A DNA stretch of 64,000 nt from Datnioides undecimradiatus (GCA_008933995.1 WARS01000011.1:10817516-10881515); one strand, 5' to 3'. Numbered from the stretch's first letter, positions 13,889 to 37,800 are shown. The notes: generated by a model from the sequence alone, not told the origin. Translations and numbers: made by a program.

Positions 13889-15816
13889 TAAGTAACACTC
13901 ATTTAGAAGCACTTGCTCTGTTTCAGTTCAGCTGAGTGTCAGACTTTTGTTTTCACACTTTATCAGAACTGTGTTTGCAGTCACATTCAGCGCATGCAGT
14001 CCTCTGTGTGCCGTCTTTGGCCCGACTCCAGATGAACTACATCTGCCCAAAAGTATAAAGAAGACAGAGTTGCCTTTGCCTCAGTATTAGCTCGCTGAGT
14101 TATCTTACCCAAACAGAAGGGCACAGCTCCACCTTCCCATTGCCACTGGCTAAGGGACATTATGTTCTGTATGAAACATGAAAATCCATTACACCACTCA
14201 AGGATCTGCAAATAAATTCTTTCTTTTGGACAAATCCTCTCCTGCAGTAATTTGGTTTTTTTTTCCTCCTTGGTTTCTTCTTTGTTTACTTTTCATTCTT
14301 TTCATGCATGGCTCATTACTGTAATCTTTTTAAAGATTTGCCTCTATCTATGCTTTCCATTAGTCAAGAAAAAAACACATTACTTAGAGCACATTTTAAA
14401 TGTTTAAATAGCACAGACGTTTAGGAACAGTTGCTGCTTTAGTCTACACGTGAGTAGACTCCAACCTGCAAGGGGGAAGGACCCTCAAGGTGAGTGAAAC
14501 AATGATATGACTACCACTCTGTAAAAAAAAACAAAAAAAACCAATGCACCAGCAAATTACATTTACATTTGTGTTGCAGGTGACTTCTTCAAACATGGAA
14601 CAAAGAGGGAATCTTAAAAGCTCAAAAAAAAGATCCATTGATTAAAAGCAAATGGTACTCTAATTACCAGTTATTTTAAGAACTGAAAACAGTGCATGAG
14701 TACCCTCTTGTCCTCACATGGCCATCCCATGATGAGGCTATATTTCTGTTTGTATGTTTATTGGACAGATTTGTATGTTTGGGGCCCCAACTGTTGGCCT
14801 CTCTTCTCAGCCGGAGCAACTCTGTGCTGTTATCGGCTGCTTCAGAAGCTGCCTTTGTGGCCTGCTGTAATCCCTGACCACAAATCCCTAACTCCCCAAA
14901 CAAAGTAGTGGTGGATGAGGCAACAAATCCACAGCATCAAACAAGACATAGCATATTCTGGTTTTCCAGCACTGCAGCTCGTCCTCTATCAGTGGATCTG
15001 TGCTTGTTCCTTTTATGTCTCATCCCCTGTCTCCTCGTGGTGCAGCAAAGACTGGTGGGTAAATATTGTTGGATTTAAAGCCTGGAGCTCTAGGTTGGTG
15101 GCCTGTGTGACGACTGTTGTAAGTCTCACTTGCCATCTTCACTGATTTGTGTTTGATCTGCAGTGACTTCTGACTTTTTGCATGGCAGTCAACCTAAAGG
15201 AATAAAGGAAACATGTTTTTAATCAGGACAAACTAATTAAGATAAAGACTTAAAGAGCTGTTAAGTGATTGATTTATTTGATATCGTGTGCACAACAGGA
15301 AAGGCCAAACACATATGTGAGGTTGATGATTAGACCCCACTGAACATGAATCTAGTGGAGATAATCACATCAACTACAAACTGAAAAAAAATATATGTTT
15401 TATTTTCTTAGATCTGACATACACAAACATGGACATTTGTCACTAGCTACATGCACCATATGCTACGCTGAAGCTCAAACAAACATCTGAGAGTTTGTGT
15501 AGCATAAACATTGCAACAATGCACAGAAATCACAGTGAAAGACACAGACAGAGAAAAACTGAAAAAAATGGGGGTTTGACAGCAACGAGATGATTGACTT
15601 ACAGAGATTGAGGCAAAATCTGATTGGTGAAAGTGAAAAGTGTGATTGTCTGACAGCTGAGTTTGAAGCAGGGAGACAATCAAATCTAAATAAACAGACT
15701 AAAATAAACATAGTTTTGTTTTTATTTGCCCAGATTTTTCATTTGAGATATCCTTCTGTGAATTTTCTGATGCATTAAAATGGAGATAAATATAATTTCA
15801 TTTGCGGCGTTCACAG

Positions 15817-16039
15817 CTTTGAAAAATTCAGACATTCAGGAGCGACATATTTGGAGCGACATCAACAGTGCCTGTTACTCCGGATAATCCACAGACCTCA
15901 CAGTCAACAGTTTTATTGTAACTGCTTTCTAACAAAGAAATAGCCCTCATAAAAACTGTTGACAGTGAGGTCTGCGGATTATCCACAGTAGCAGAGACAC
16001 CGACTGTGGGAAGAAATGTTGCTGCTGAATTTTTCAAAG
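15817..16039. mobile_element. MITE-like element with long inverted repeats
   Basis: The two halves are inverted copies of each other. The outer arms are ctttgaaaaattca (15817-15830) and its complement (16026-16039). The inner arms around 15883-15920 and 15949-15985 share long matching tracts (ggataatcc, agacctcac, caacagtttt). The about 220 bp unit would fold into one large imperfect hairpin. There is no protein-coding capacity; an open frame across it is a by-product. This is the architecture of a non-autonomous DNA transposon (MITE or foldback). No clear target-site duplication is visible at the ends I chose. Confidence 0.75.
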
Positions 16040-19000
16040 ATCCCCTCCAGACATGTTAAGATATATTAAAAATACTCTGCTTTGAATAATAATTTGGATA
16101 TGATAGGGTTTTTCCACAAAAGACCTCCAATTACTTTGTTGAAAAACCTTAAAATTATATCTGCTCCCTCTCCCTCATTTAAAAAGACAGAATTTATATA
16201 ATTCACATCAAAGGTTAAACTGCTTGATGCAACATGTCTCCTCACTGCATGAGTCTACCTTTACTGTGTACACTGAGTGTTTCCATGTCACACCTGTGTA
16301 ACTCACAAAAAATGACTTAATGACTTAAAATCCTGAATGAATGGGATGAATGTGAAAACAGATTTCCAGTGCCACTCATCTTTCTGCAAGGAGAAGCTCA
16401 AACATCCAACTGGAGCATCAATAAGCAAATACATGCAGTAAGTGAGCTGCGAGTGTCTGGCAAAAAATCAAAACGAGCAGTTGCTCCAAGGCATCCACAC
16501 AAGTGTTTTCAGTGATTGTGGCTGATTGGATACAGTCAGTGTCATCTGAAGTAATAATGAGCTAAACTCCTTTTTGATTGGAGAGGGACTTTAAGTGTTG
16601 TTTTGTAATAATTAGAGCACCACAAATTAAATAAGATTCACCTCCTGTGTATTAGAGGGGAGTTCTCAGAAACAGATTTCTCAATATCAGGGTAGCTAAA
16701 ACCCAAACAATCTGCTGGATTACCAGTATGGGTAAAATAAAAATATACATAATTATAATCTGATCTATGGCATAATCATTCCTTGATTAGATTGCTTTTC
16801 TCCTGCTCCTGATGAGTAATGGCAAGAAAGCATGACTCTAATCTGAACCTCACAATGTTTATGTTCATACACACCTTTAAAGCCTGTTGTATTGGCGAAG
16901 ACCTGTTAACGTATAACTCACCTCATTGTTGGTTGGAGGGTCGGCTGGATGGGTGGGGGGGAAGAGGAGTGTTTGTTTTCATTTCATTTACATTTATAAT
17001 ATAATACATTTGTCTATTTTTCAGGACAACACGCATTAATCAACATACCTGTAAATGGGCCAGTGTTGTCCAGCTGGCTGTTAACATATTAAGGATTCAA
17101 ATCTGAATACACTTGTTATATAGTCATTTGTTGTATTGTTTTCTGATGATTTTATATCTTTAAACCACAGATGGATCTCTAAGAGTGTCTTGGAAGTAAA
17201 GTATGCAATGAGAAAGTCAGCAGACACAGGTCAAATGTAAAAAAATAATATTCTGTATGAGGAGTGTAGGTCAGCGCTTTCCAACCTCCTCTGCTTTTGA
17301 CCCTTTTAATCAAAGCAATAAGGTGTATGTTCATAGGTTAGAAGCAATCCATAGGAGTTATCTGAAGAGACTTCTTTCATGAACAGATTTTATTTAGGTA
17401 TAATCCCCTGATAATCACAATGCGACAGGTTGTTGAAATCCTGCCCCTCCATAAGGAAGAAACAGTGGTGTAGATGTCTTATGGTCAGGATTGTATTCTG
17501 CTCTGATATGCTCGAGTGGCCACAACCCAATTTGTCAAAAGCAACTTAGAATTCACTCCTATCCATGGACTCGAGATGGGACACGACCAATCTTTCCTCT
17601 CTGTCAGTCCTGGTTTACGGAGAAAAATATGATTTTGGCAGCAAGATGCTTTTGGTAAACCGAGCACGGCTCAGTGGCCTTGTGTCTGTCAGGACAATGT
17701 GTTGAGACTTCGGAGCAGATTATAAAAATGGCAGCCAGTTTCAGGTTCTGCTTGATACCTAATCTACATGGTGCGGTCATCCTGACAGCTGACACATCAT
17801 TCAGCGGGAGAAGGTGATGCGCTGCTGTCTACCAGGTGAATCCAGTTCGTAGGTTTGATTAATTGTTTTCCGCAGCGGTCAAATAGTTTGACTGATACAG
17901 GGTGTCTTAAATTAAAGACAGAATAGATCAAAAAGTTTTCCATTTTGTGATCTCTCTGATAGACTGAAAAAGAACATTTAATTATCCAGAAAATGCTCAA
18001 ATCATTGTAACGATCAGATCTAAATGCTAAGAATTAGTTCAATTATCAGAATCAGTGTCTTATATGCAGAAAACATTGGAGATCTGGTTTTTTGTAGATA
18101 TATAACTGTTAAGGCAAAGACAGAAAAAGAAAAGGTGTAAGCTTCTCTAAAACTCAGACCTTTGTGCTTAGTATAAAAATAATTAACCATAGGTTTATTC
18201 CAAACTGGCAACAGCCACAGAAAGTGTCAACAAAAATAAAATGTAGCAAATCTTTAAAGGGTATTTCTGTGGATCCTCAGTGATTTTGGAGTAAATAACA
18301 GAAGCAGAGCATGTACAGAGAATTTCACTGGTTTTGCAGGAGGCTGTTGATAAACTGCAAGAACTGCAAACAAAAAAAAAATATTAAAAATGTATTTTTC
18401 ATTTAAATTATTCCAAACTGCTGCTTGTCCTTAAATACAAGTGACCAAACAGTCAGTGAGGGAGGAAAATGCTGGTTGATTCGGGTAATAAGAGCAAGAT
18501 AAAAATCAGATGAGCTATAAATATCAAAAGTTTACCCAATAAAGTTGGAAGTTTTGACAGATTTCATGTCTGTAATTGCTTGAAAGTGGTGATTTAACTG
18601 GTATCTGTTCAAAGTCCACTGATCACATAAATGTGCTCCATCCTGATTAGAAATTAATGACACAAAACTAATCACATGAAGTGGTTTTCAAATGCTTTCA
18701 CGTGAGTTTCCTGCATTTAAAGTATTTACCCAATTTGCATAATAAGTACACGTGCATGAAAGTAAACTCACATTTGCATCTCAAATAGTTTTTTCTGCTG
18801 GATTCTCTCTGGCACTTGATTTTAAATAATACATTGTTGGAGGGTCCAAGTGCATCATTGCTATTCTGGATTTTGGATTATTAAACACTTAAAGCAATAT
18901 GAAGTCAGATTCAGTATGAAGAATGTACATATCTATAGTAAATTGACAGTTTAGTTTTCATTTTTATTTCTAGCTCAGTGGGAAAAACAACTTGTATCAC

Positions 19001-19183
19001 ATTTCCTCTGTAGCTGTACTATAATATACAGATTCTGGATTTTGCAGTCCTGTAATGACTGTCAAAATTACTAATAGAATAAGGAAAAATTAAAAGAGAT
19101 GAAATGATGATGAAAAAATATTTATAATTGCATTGATTTGATATACGAAAGAATATTTTGTTTCTATTCACGTTCTGAATTAC

Positions 19184-19256
<73 letters not shown>
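19184..19256. repeat. (GATA)n tetranucleotide microsatellite
   Basis: About 18 uninterrupted GATA/TAGA units ending about 290 bp before the map2k1 start codon, so it abuts the proximal promoter. Expected to be length-polymorphic. Confidence 0.95.
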
Positions 19257-19260
19257 GTTT

Positions 19261-19546
19261 GGTCACAGAGTAGTAGTACCACCTACGACCGGCAGAGGGG
19301 GCGCCGTCCCACGCACAGCCATGCTGTCCGGAAGACGAACGTAAATATTTTTGTGACGTTTCATCTCCCGGATCATTCACGTCCACCCATTAAGAAGAAT
19401 ATAAGTCCTTGCGGCTCATGACTGCACCGCCGTGGTTCTTCTTTTGTCAGTCCCTGTCGAGTGACCTGGCTGCGCCTGTTTGATACCACAGCTGCGGGTT
19501 CTTGTGCGCTTTCCATCCCCTCAGCTTGCTGCTTCTTGTGTGTAAC
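19261..19546 (+). promoter_or_regulatory. map2k1 promoter and 5' UTR
   Basis: CpG-containing sequence between the GATA repeat and the first map2k1 codon. It has a CTCF-like core (cggcagagggggcgcc, 19290-19305), an ETS-like ccggaag near 19328 and a CRE-like tgacgttt near 19354. There is no strong TATA box, as usual for a housekeeping kinase. The transcription start is not determinable by eye. Confidence 0.5.
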
Positions 19547-28405
<8,859 letters not shown>

Positions 28406-28780
28406 GACCATTCTGCAACAAACCCAAAATCCCACTATGGCCAAATGACTGGATTTGTACTATGAGTAAAAATGTATGTTTATACTGAATACTAAAGGAG
28501 TTTTGTGCAACTAATTGTTGTATATTTAATGTACACACCTACATGCCAAGTGAAATTAACTATGTATTGAACTACTCTATGGGCTACCTTGCAGGCCTGC
28601 CTGAAAAGCCATGTTTTTCTAATGATCAAGTTATTGAATCATCATAAATGCTGCTCGACCTGTGTGCTTGATATTCCCTCTTTACCGTGTCCTTATTGCG
28701 CCAGATTACAATCTTTGTTAGCTTATGTGAAATAAACAGTCTCGTGAATCAAAAGTTTGAACGACATGGTGTCAATTATT
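28406..28780 (+). terminator. map2k1 3' UTR and polyadenylation signal
   Basis: Non-coding tail after the TGA stop. A canonical AATAAA lies at 28731-28736. The segment from about 28516 onward recurs near 30525 with a second AATAAA at 30717-30722, so the 3' end of map2k1 is itself part of a tandem duplication. The cleavage site is not visible. Confidence 0.7.
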
Positions 28781-28990
28781 TATTTCAACCAAATGACTTG
28801 TGCCTTGAGTTTAGCAGGCGCTGCTTTCTTTCCAGGCTTTGTCTTGGGTTTATTCTTGAGGATGGCGTGCCTCAAGTTAATTAGAGGATTCTTCTTGAGT
28901 ACTCTGCAGTTGATCTTTCTGCAATGACAATAAAACTAAATATTAGTGATAAGTTGTGTTAATCTGCATGTTTGTAAATAACTTTTCGTT

Positions 28991-29058
28991 CTGCTCAGGA
29001 CTTCCATCAAAATCAGGGTTCAGAAACACGGACCTGAAGTGGAACATCATCATAGTTG
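28991..29058 (-). ncRNA. SNORD18-like C/D snoRNA, duplicated copy 1
   Basis: Minus-strand match to the snoRNA in rpl4 intron 9, with about 2 differences in about 69 nt. C box ATGATGA (29053-29047), D' box CTGA (29022-29019) and D box CTGA (28998-28995) are intact, as is the guide core GGTCCGTGTTT upstream of D'. The SNORD18 family guides 2'-O-methylation of 28S rRNA. The host here is the rpl4 remnant, so whether it is expressed is open. Confidence 0.75.
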
Positions 29059-29242
29059 ACAAACTAAACCAAGACAAAAGAACTGAGCAATTGCTTACTT
29101 AGGTGTAGGAAGTGCTCTCTGGATCTCATTGTTCTTTAGGATCCTGCTCAGGTCTGTTTGTAATCCTGGGGGAAAAAAAAGTGACACCAATTATTAAATT
29201 TCTCATGTTGGAACACATGAAAATGTTCGTCTTTTGATACAC

Positions 29243-29313
29243 AAACTCAGAACTTCGTTAAATATCACAGAATTTCAAAAACACGGACCATGAAGTGGAA
29301 GCTCATCACTGTA
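29243..29313 (-). ncRNA. SNORD18-like C/D snoRNA, duplicated copy 2
   Basis: Identical over about 70 nt to the snoRNA in rpl4 intron 8. C box GTGATGA (29309-29303), D box CTGA (29250-29247) and guide core GGTCCGTGTTT are retained; the internal D' position reads TTGA, as in the parent. Flanking exon remnants are decayed. Confidence 0.75.
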
Positions 29314-29568
29314 ACACGAACAACAAAAGTTATACTTGTGCAAGTCAAGCCAAACCAGAAAGAGAAGTTTAACTACCTTCTTGACTGCATTGAGCTTTTT
29401 CAGCAGGAGCACTGCCTCCTTCCATCGCCTTGGAGCCTCTTGTCTTCAACCACCAGTGGGACCTCAGATTTCCTCAATGTAGTGACCTAACGGAAAATAA
29501 AGATTATGTCAATCAAATGTATTGACACACAAACGTATGACTGCCAAAGGCTACAGTGTTACCAGAAC

Positions 29569-29670
29569 TTGCTCAGAATTTCATATACATCAATTCACTG
29601 TGACAGTTTTAAGACAGCAGGCAACTGTCACTGCTCACAGGATCAGATGCAAATTACACCATCATGGCAA
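29569..29670 (-). ncRNA. SNORD16-like C/D snoRNA, duplicated copy
   Basis: Match to the snoRNA in rpl4 intron 5 with 3 substitutions in about 130 nt including flanks. C box ATGATGG (29665-29659) and D box CTGA (29576-29573) are intact. One change (plus-strand T at 29648, C at 32683 in the parent) turns the guide from GTAATTTGCGT to GTAATTTGCAT, 2 nt upstream of the D' box CTGA. Confidence 0.75.
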
Positions 29671-30200
29671 GTCAAGGGTTAAGCTGCACTTTAACATGTC
29701 TAAGAATATTTAGTGATAAAAATATTTATATTAACAGCTGTCCTCTGCAAATATTGTTTTTGGAGCTTACTTTTGAGTAAGTGCAGGGAAAGCAGAACCA
29801 GACAAGATGGGCACAACACCTCTGGGTTGCATTGATCCTGTGAGGCCAGCTTTTGGGGCATGTCCCAGCAGGTTGGTATTCTGCAGATGAATGCCTTCAG
29901 AAAAAAAAGAGCACAAGAATTAAACACACACCAAGTTTGAAGTCACGTTACAGCTTTGAAATTCATTAAGTTTGACAACTCATGCCACATGACAAAACAA
30001 TTAAAGGTGCTGCAGAAGGAAAGCAGCTACTTTGTTATCATCCAAGTATACATAAGACTTAAGAGTTTACATTAATACATACCTGGAATATTTTTCACAG
30101 CTTTGATGAGACAAAAATCTTGGTTGTAGATGATCCTCTTCGATGAATCAATCAGCAGTTCTTCATCTTACTCTTACCAATGTCTCTCCAGGTTATGCTT

Positions 30201-30524
30201 CACTCCACCTGTGCTGTAGCCATCTTGGTTTTGTTTTGCTTTCCCATCCTTACTTCAGTTGAGCAAAGTATGTACTCATCTGATAACCCTAAAACAGAGA
30301 TTCTGGAAAAAGCTGCCACTCCCACTCTACTCATACAATGTGGATATTAACACCATCAAATAAGCACCATTGCTCTCAAGCAGCCTGTCACACCTACCTG
30401 GTGTGCAGTAATGTAAGCACACTTTCTACAACATAAATCCCATATCCCATGGTCAACTAATGACTGAGTGCATACTCTGGTTAAAGAGTAGGGTTACACT
30501 GAACAGAAGTCACACAGTCAGTGG
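30201..30524. other. Junction between the duplication units
   Basis: Between the last rpl4 exon remnant and the start of the intact unit. I see no exon or recognisable repeat here; it may be decayed remains of another unit. Confidence 0.5.
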
Positions 30525-30818
30525 TTGTTTAATGTACATACTTGCATGCCAAAAGGAAATAATGTATTGAACTGTTCTACGGGCTACCTTGCAGGCCTGC
30601 CTGAAAAGCCATGTTTTTCTAATGATCAAGATCATTGAATGATCATAAATGCTACTCAACCTGTGTGCTTTAAATTTCCTTTTACCTTGTGTCCTTGCAG
30701 GATTGTTCGTTTGTGAAATAAATAGTATAAAAATTAAAATTCTGAATGACGGGTCTGACTCATTCAATTGAATCAACTGATTTATTTCTGAACTCCAGGC
30801 TGTAAAAGATTTATTGAT

Positions 30819-34247
<3,429 letters not shown>

Positions 34248-34863
34248 TTTCGATTATTAGTTTTCGGCTCGCCGGGGACCACGCTCCACTCGCTATGGCG
34301 GCCACAGTAAAAAGGAAGTTGGTAAATTACCCCGAATGGTTTATGCTTCCGCCAAGACCAATAGCACTTCCGTCCACAGATCGAAGTCCATCATCGGTTT
34401 GCTTACCGCAAAGATACGCACATGACAAAATTTGTATGAATGTTTCAAAGTTTTTTGTAGTATTTTCAATACAATTTCCACAGCCAAATAAAATTACCTT
34501 AAAGTTTGCTGCTACGGCCGGGACTATTTCTTTACGCCATGTTGGCGCAGGGTGAATATAAAGGCCGATCTATTTTCTTAGTGCCCGTTTTTAATAAAAA
34601 AAAACAAAAACAAATTTGTTTAGCATTTCTAGTTTTGCGGTGACAGTATTTTAGAATTTATTGGCTCAATTTATACATTTTTGACATGTAAAATTACACG
34701 AATAGAGTTTGACCTATGACCTCATTGCGTCATTGGCTGTATGAGCGCGCGACTGTCAAAACTATCAACAGCAGCGGCTCCAACTTGTTTAAGTAGGCTG
34801 TTAAACCCCGTTAAGTACATTTGGATTCACTGTAACGGAGGGAATTTGTTCTGTATTTTTGCA
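34248..34863. promoter_or_regulatory. Shared rpl4/zwilch divergent promoter
   Basis: The two start codons point away from each other 616 bp apart. On the minus strand a CTTCCTTTTT pyrimidine run (34318-34309) is a good 5' TOP candidate for the rpl4 cap site. Upstream of it are a CCAAT box (34358-34362) and two ETS-like CTTCCG words (34346-34351 and 34367-34372). Closer to zwilch, GCCATGTTGGC (34536-34546) fits a YY1 site overlapping an E2F-like TTGGCGC, and TATAAAGG lies at 34557-34564. Confidence 0.6.
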
Positions 34864-37800
34864 ATGAGCTCAAAGGTGATAGTTTGTGCTAAGGAGTTTT
34901 ATAATATTCTCCGGTGAGTGTACTATTGAACTTCACGTTAGTCATTTTTAGTTTGAGGTTTGTTTGTTTTTTTAGCTAACGTCAAATTAACGCCAGACAT
35001 GAATGCGTTTTCAGCATGTAGCTTGTGTTCACTCGATGATTGCGCCATTAATCACTAAGTGCTTATATTGTTGAAGTGAGGTTATTGTTTGTTCTGTTTT
35101 TTGTATGTTGTGCCGTTTGGTTTGAAGGTCTCTTCATGATGTGGAAAGCAACGATCCATGTGCATATGAGGTAATTTCCCTGTAATGTTACCTAAAGTAA
35201 TATCTGTTGCAATGTGTTATATCTTATCCATCTATGTTAAAGCAGTGCGACTGATACACTACCTTTTGGGTTTCAGGAGGACATCCAAATGTTAAAGATG
35301 AATGGAGACAGAATCCCTGTGCTGAATATGTTCTGTGGCAACCAGCCAGTCTTCATCTGTGAAAAATCTGTGAGTCATGTTAATATAAGTCTGATTCATG
35401 AAATATATTCAGGGTGTCTGCAAGCTCTAGACAAGTATGTTTTTGCAATGTAATATAATGTAAATGATATGAATAACACATAAACATCATTCTGCATTTC
35501 AAATGTTTTAGTTATGGATTGATGGTGATTGTTCCTCTTAACATCACCAGTTGCTTTTGCTTTTTGGCATGCAAATGCTGTCATGGTACGGTGCATATTC
35601 GGTTCAATAGCCTAAACAATAGTCAGAACACTCAGCTTGCATTGAATTTCATTTCATTTGCCATTATTGCGAATTACATCCATCCAAGGGAGAGCAAGGA
35701 ATATAACTCAAGATACCTGCATGTACATGTTTTCTCTTTCTTGTTGATCTTATTTAAACCCAAGATAGAGCTCACCATTGGACCTTAATTTGATTACTTG
35801 ATTTTATAAGGTTCCAAAAATTGATGAACCTGATGATCAACAAATGACTGAGACATCAAACTGTGCTGATGACGATGAAGCTGCTGATAATGATGCCAAT
35901 GCACTCCAGATGGAAGTGGGACCGCAGCCACTCACAGTCATGAAAGCAAGGTGACCAATGCTAAGAAGTTTAGTACTTCATCCAAATGAAGCGAGTGCTA
36001 GTGGGATTATATAACACATGTAAGTAATACACTCCAGATTGCAAAAACAATGTAGCATTATCTTTCTCTTTTTATAGGCATTTGCTGTCTTTGTACACAT
36101 TGTCTCAAAATGCTAGTGTGTCAGCTGTGGACAACAACCCTGCTTTACATCCTCTGTGGGTGCGTTGTGACATGACTGATCCAGCTGGAACGACGTGGTT
36201 GGGAGCTGAAACAATCTGTGTAGGCAATAAAGTGTCTGGGGTCAAGTTATACTCTGTTACTTGCAAAGGTACCGATTAAATGCATCCTACCTCTTTGAAT
36301 AACCCAGAATTGAAAAAGGATCAGTATAATAAATATTAGTTTCTAAATTAACTTCTGTGTGATTTTGATGTTTACACCATTTATTTTATTCCAATGTAAT
36401 TTTTAAGGCTCAACTGTGGACAAAAGATCTCTCATAACATTGGATGAGCTTAAGCAGGAGCACAAGAAGAGGCATCACCCATCCTCTGTAAGTGTGAGCG
36501 TGCATCCTGTCTTGTAAGTCACTGTGAATGAATGTCCATTCACTTGCATCTTGTCATTACATCCAGATGGTAATTAAAGGAAGTGCCAGGTTTAACTTGT
36601 TTGGATCCACTGTTGTTGAAAACACCACAATTGAGTCCCAGAGTTGTGTGACAGTGGATTTCAAATGGAGCCATGTGGAGAGTATTCTTGAGACCCCGCC
36701 CCTGTCCTCTACTGCCACACTGGTAACTAACCTGTTCTTTCTCTAACAGAAATGCTTACTTTTAATGTGTATAAAGTCAACTTTTGAATTTCAGAATAAA
36801 GTGTTTTGTGTGCCTGCTTGTTTTATGTTTGTTTACATACAGAATATCAAAGTTGCCAGTGGGGACATGAGGAGTCCAATGTTTGAGATGTACAGAGAGC
36901 TAGAGTTTCTTCAGGTTTGTGTCCAACAATAATCTGAGATCAATGAGGCTGAGCGTCATTACACAAATATACAAATTCTTGCTATTTCAGACTCTCGCTG
37001 ATGGTTTGAGAACTGGTGAGACAGAATGGATGGAACCCTTGGAAAACACATCAGCTGTAAATCTGACCAAGGCTTTCCTAGAAGGTATCTGCTTTGTTAA
37101 ATCAGTGTACCTTCACTATGATTTAATGCTAAAAGGTAGATGAGATGATTTACCCCATTTTTCTTTATTCTTTTAGGGCTTCAGAGCACTGCAAAGATAC
37201 TACAGGACCAGGCAGCAAATCCAGCTGAGGTATGACGGTGTTACAATCATGGTGCTTTTCATAATTCAGTTTGTTTTCAATGGCTATTTTGCCTCTTTAT
37301 CTTTTCCTAAAGACCACAAAGGTGAAGTCTGAGACAGACACCCCCATTTTCAACTCTCTCTTGGAACGAGGCGATTTGGATTTTGTGGAGCAGCTGTGGG
37401 TTCGCATGAGAAAAAGTGAGTCAGTTTCTCTGTTGAGAGAACTAAGACTCCTGTAATTAAGCATTACCAACTGAAAGCAACAATAATTTTTTTCCATTGT
37501 GTTTTTCATTATAGGCGTGACTTCATATCAAGACATAGGAGATTGCTTGAAATTGGTCATTGAAGCTTTAAGATACGGTGGCATCAAACCCTGGGTATGA
37601 TAATGCTCCTGAAAACTGTTCACCACTGAGAATGGAGTTAGATTGTTGTGTCTTAAGCTTTTTTGTTTGTTTGTTTTGTGTGGTTTGTTTCACTTCCTCT
37701 AGATTCACAGAGACAGCAGCAGTTCACTCAGCAAGCTCATCCTGCAGTCCTACCACCAGCAGATTGATCACGTGTCTCTCACTGGTGTCACCCCTGTCCA

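Larger units (their letters stand above)
11691..19183. other. Spacer upstream of map2k1
   Basis: No coding exon recognised. Contents are AT-rich unique sequence, one probable transposon remnant, one inverted-repeat element, a long GT microsatellite and short chance frames. It is likely intergenic between a minus-strand gene starting near 11.5 kb and map2k1. Confidence 0.6.
28516..30200. repeat. Tandem duplication, decayed copy (map2k1 3' end plus rpl4 part)
   Basis: The sequence from about 28516 aligns in order with that from about 30525. First come the map2k1 3' UTR words (gggctaccttgcaggcctgc and ctgaaaagccatgtttttct occur in both), then the rpl4 tail, introns and snoRNAs. The left breakpoint lies near 28516 against 30525. 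Protein-coding parts are heavily decayed while snoRNA parts are nearly unchanged. The right limit is indistinct. Confidence 0.85.
28797..30200 (-). pseudogene. Broken partial copy of rpl4, exons out of order
   Basis: Minus-strand remnants of ribosomal protein L4. In plus-strand order they are: exon 10 joined directly to a piece of exon 9 without the intron (28800-28925, exon 9 internally deleted), exon 8 truncated (29098-29160), exon 5 (29376-29492), exon 4 (29768-29860), then a piece of exon 7 (29862-29898) and exon 6 (30081-30198). The working gene has 10, 9, 8, 7, 6, 5, 4 in the same direction. Multiple indels and substitutions remove any long frame, and exons 1-3 are absent. Because some introns persist, it arose by DNA duplication, not by reverse transcription. 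Confidence 0.85.

Noticed and set aside
14441-14460. Short palindrome agtctac/gtagact
   Set aside because: Seven-base arms with a small loop and no neighbouring structure; expected by chance at this scale.
15828-16037. 69-codon frame across the MITE-like element
   Set aside because: Both arms of the inverted repeat are translated in it; it is a by-product of the repeat.
19019-19386. Frames of repeated YLSI residues
   Set aside because: Translation of the GATA microsatellite.
29290-29490. Plus-strand frame over the duplicated snoRNA and exon 5 remnant
   Set aside because: It is antisense to an rpl4 remnant and has no independent support.
34295-34555. Plus-strand 86-codon frame starting MAATVKRKL in the rpl4/zwilch promoter
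   Set aside because: Overlaps the rpl4 TOP start and promoter elements in antisense, no conserved features; probably incidental.
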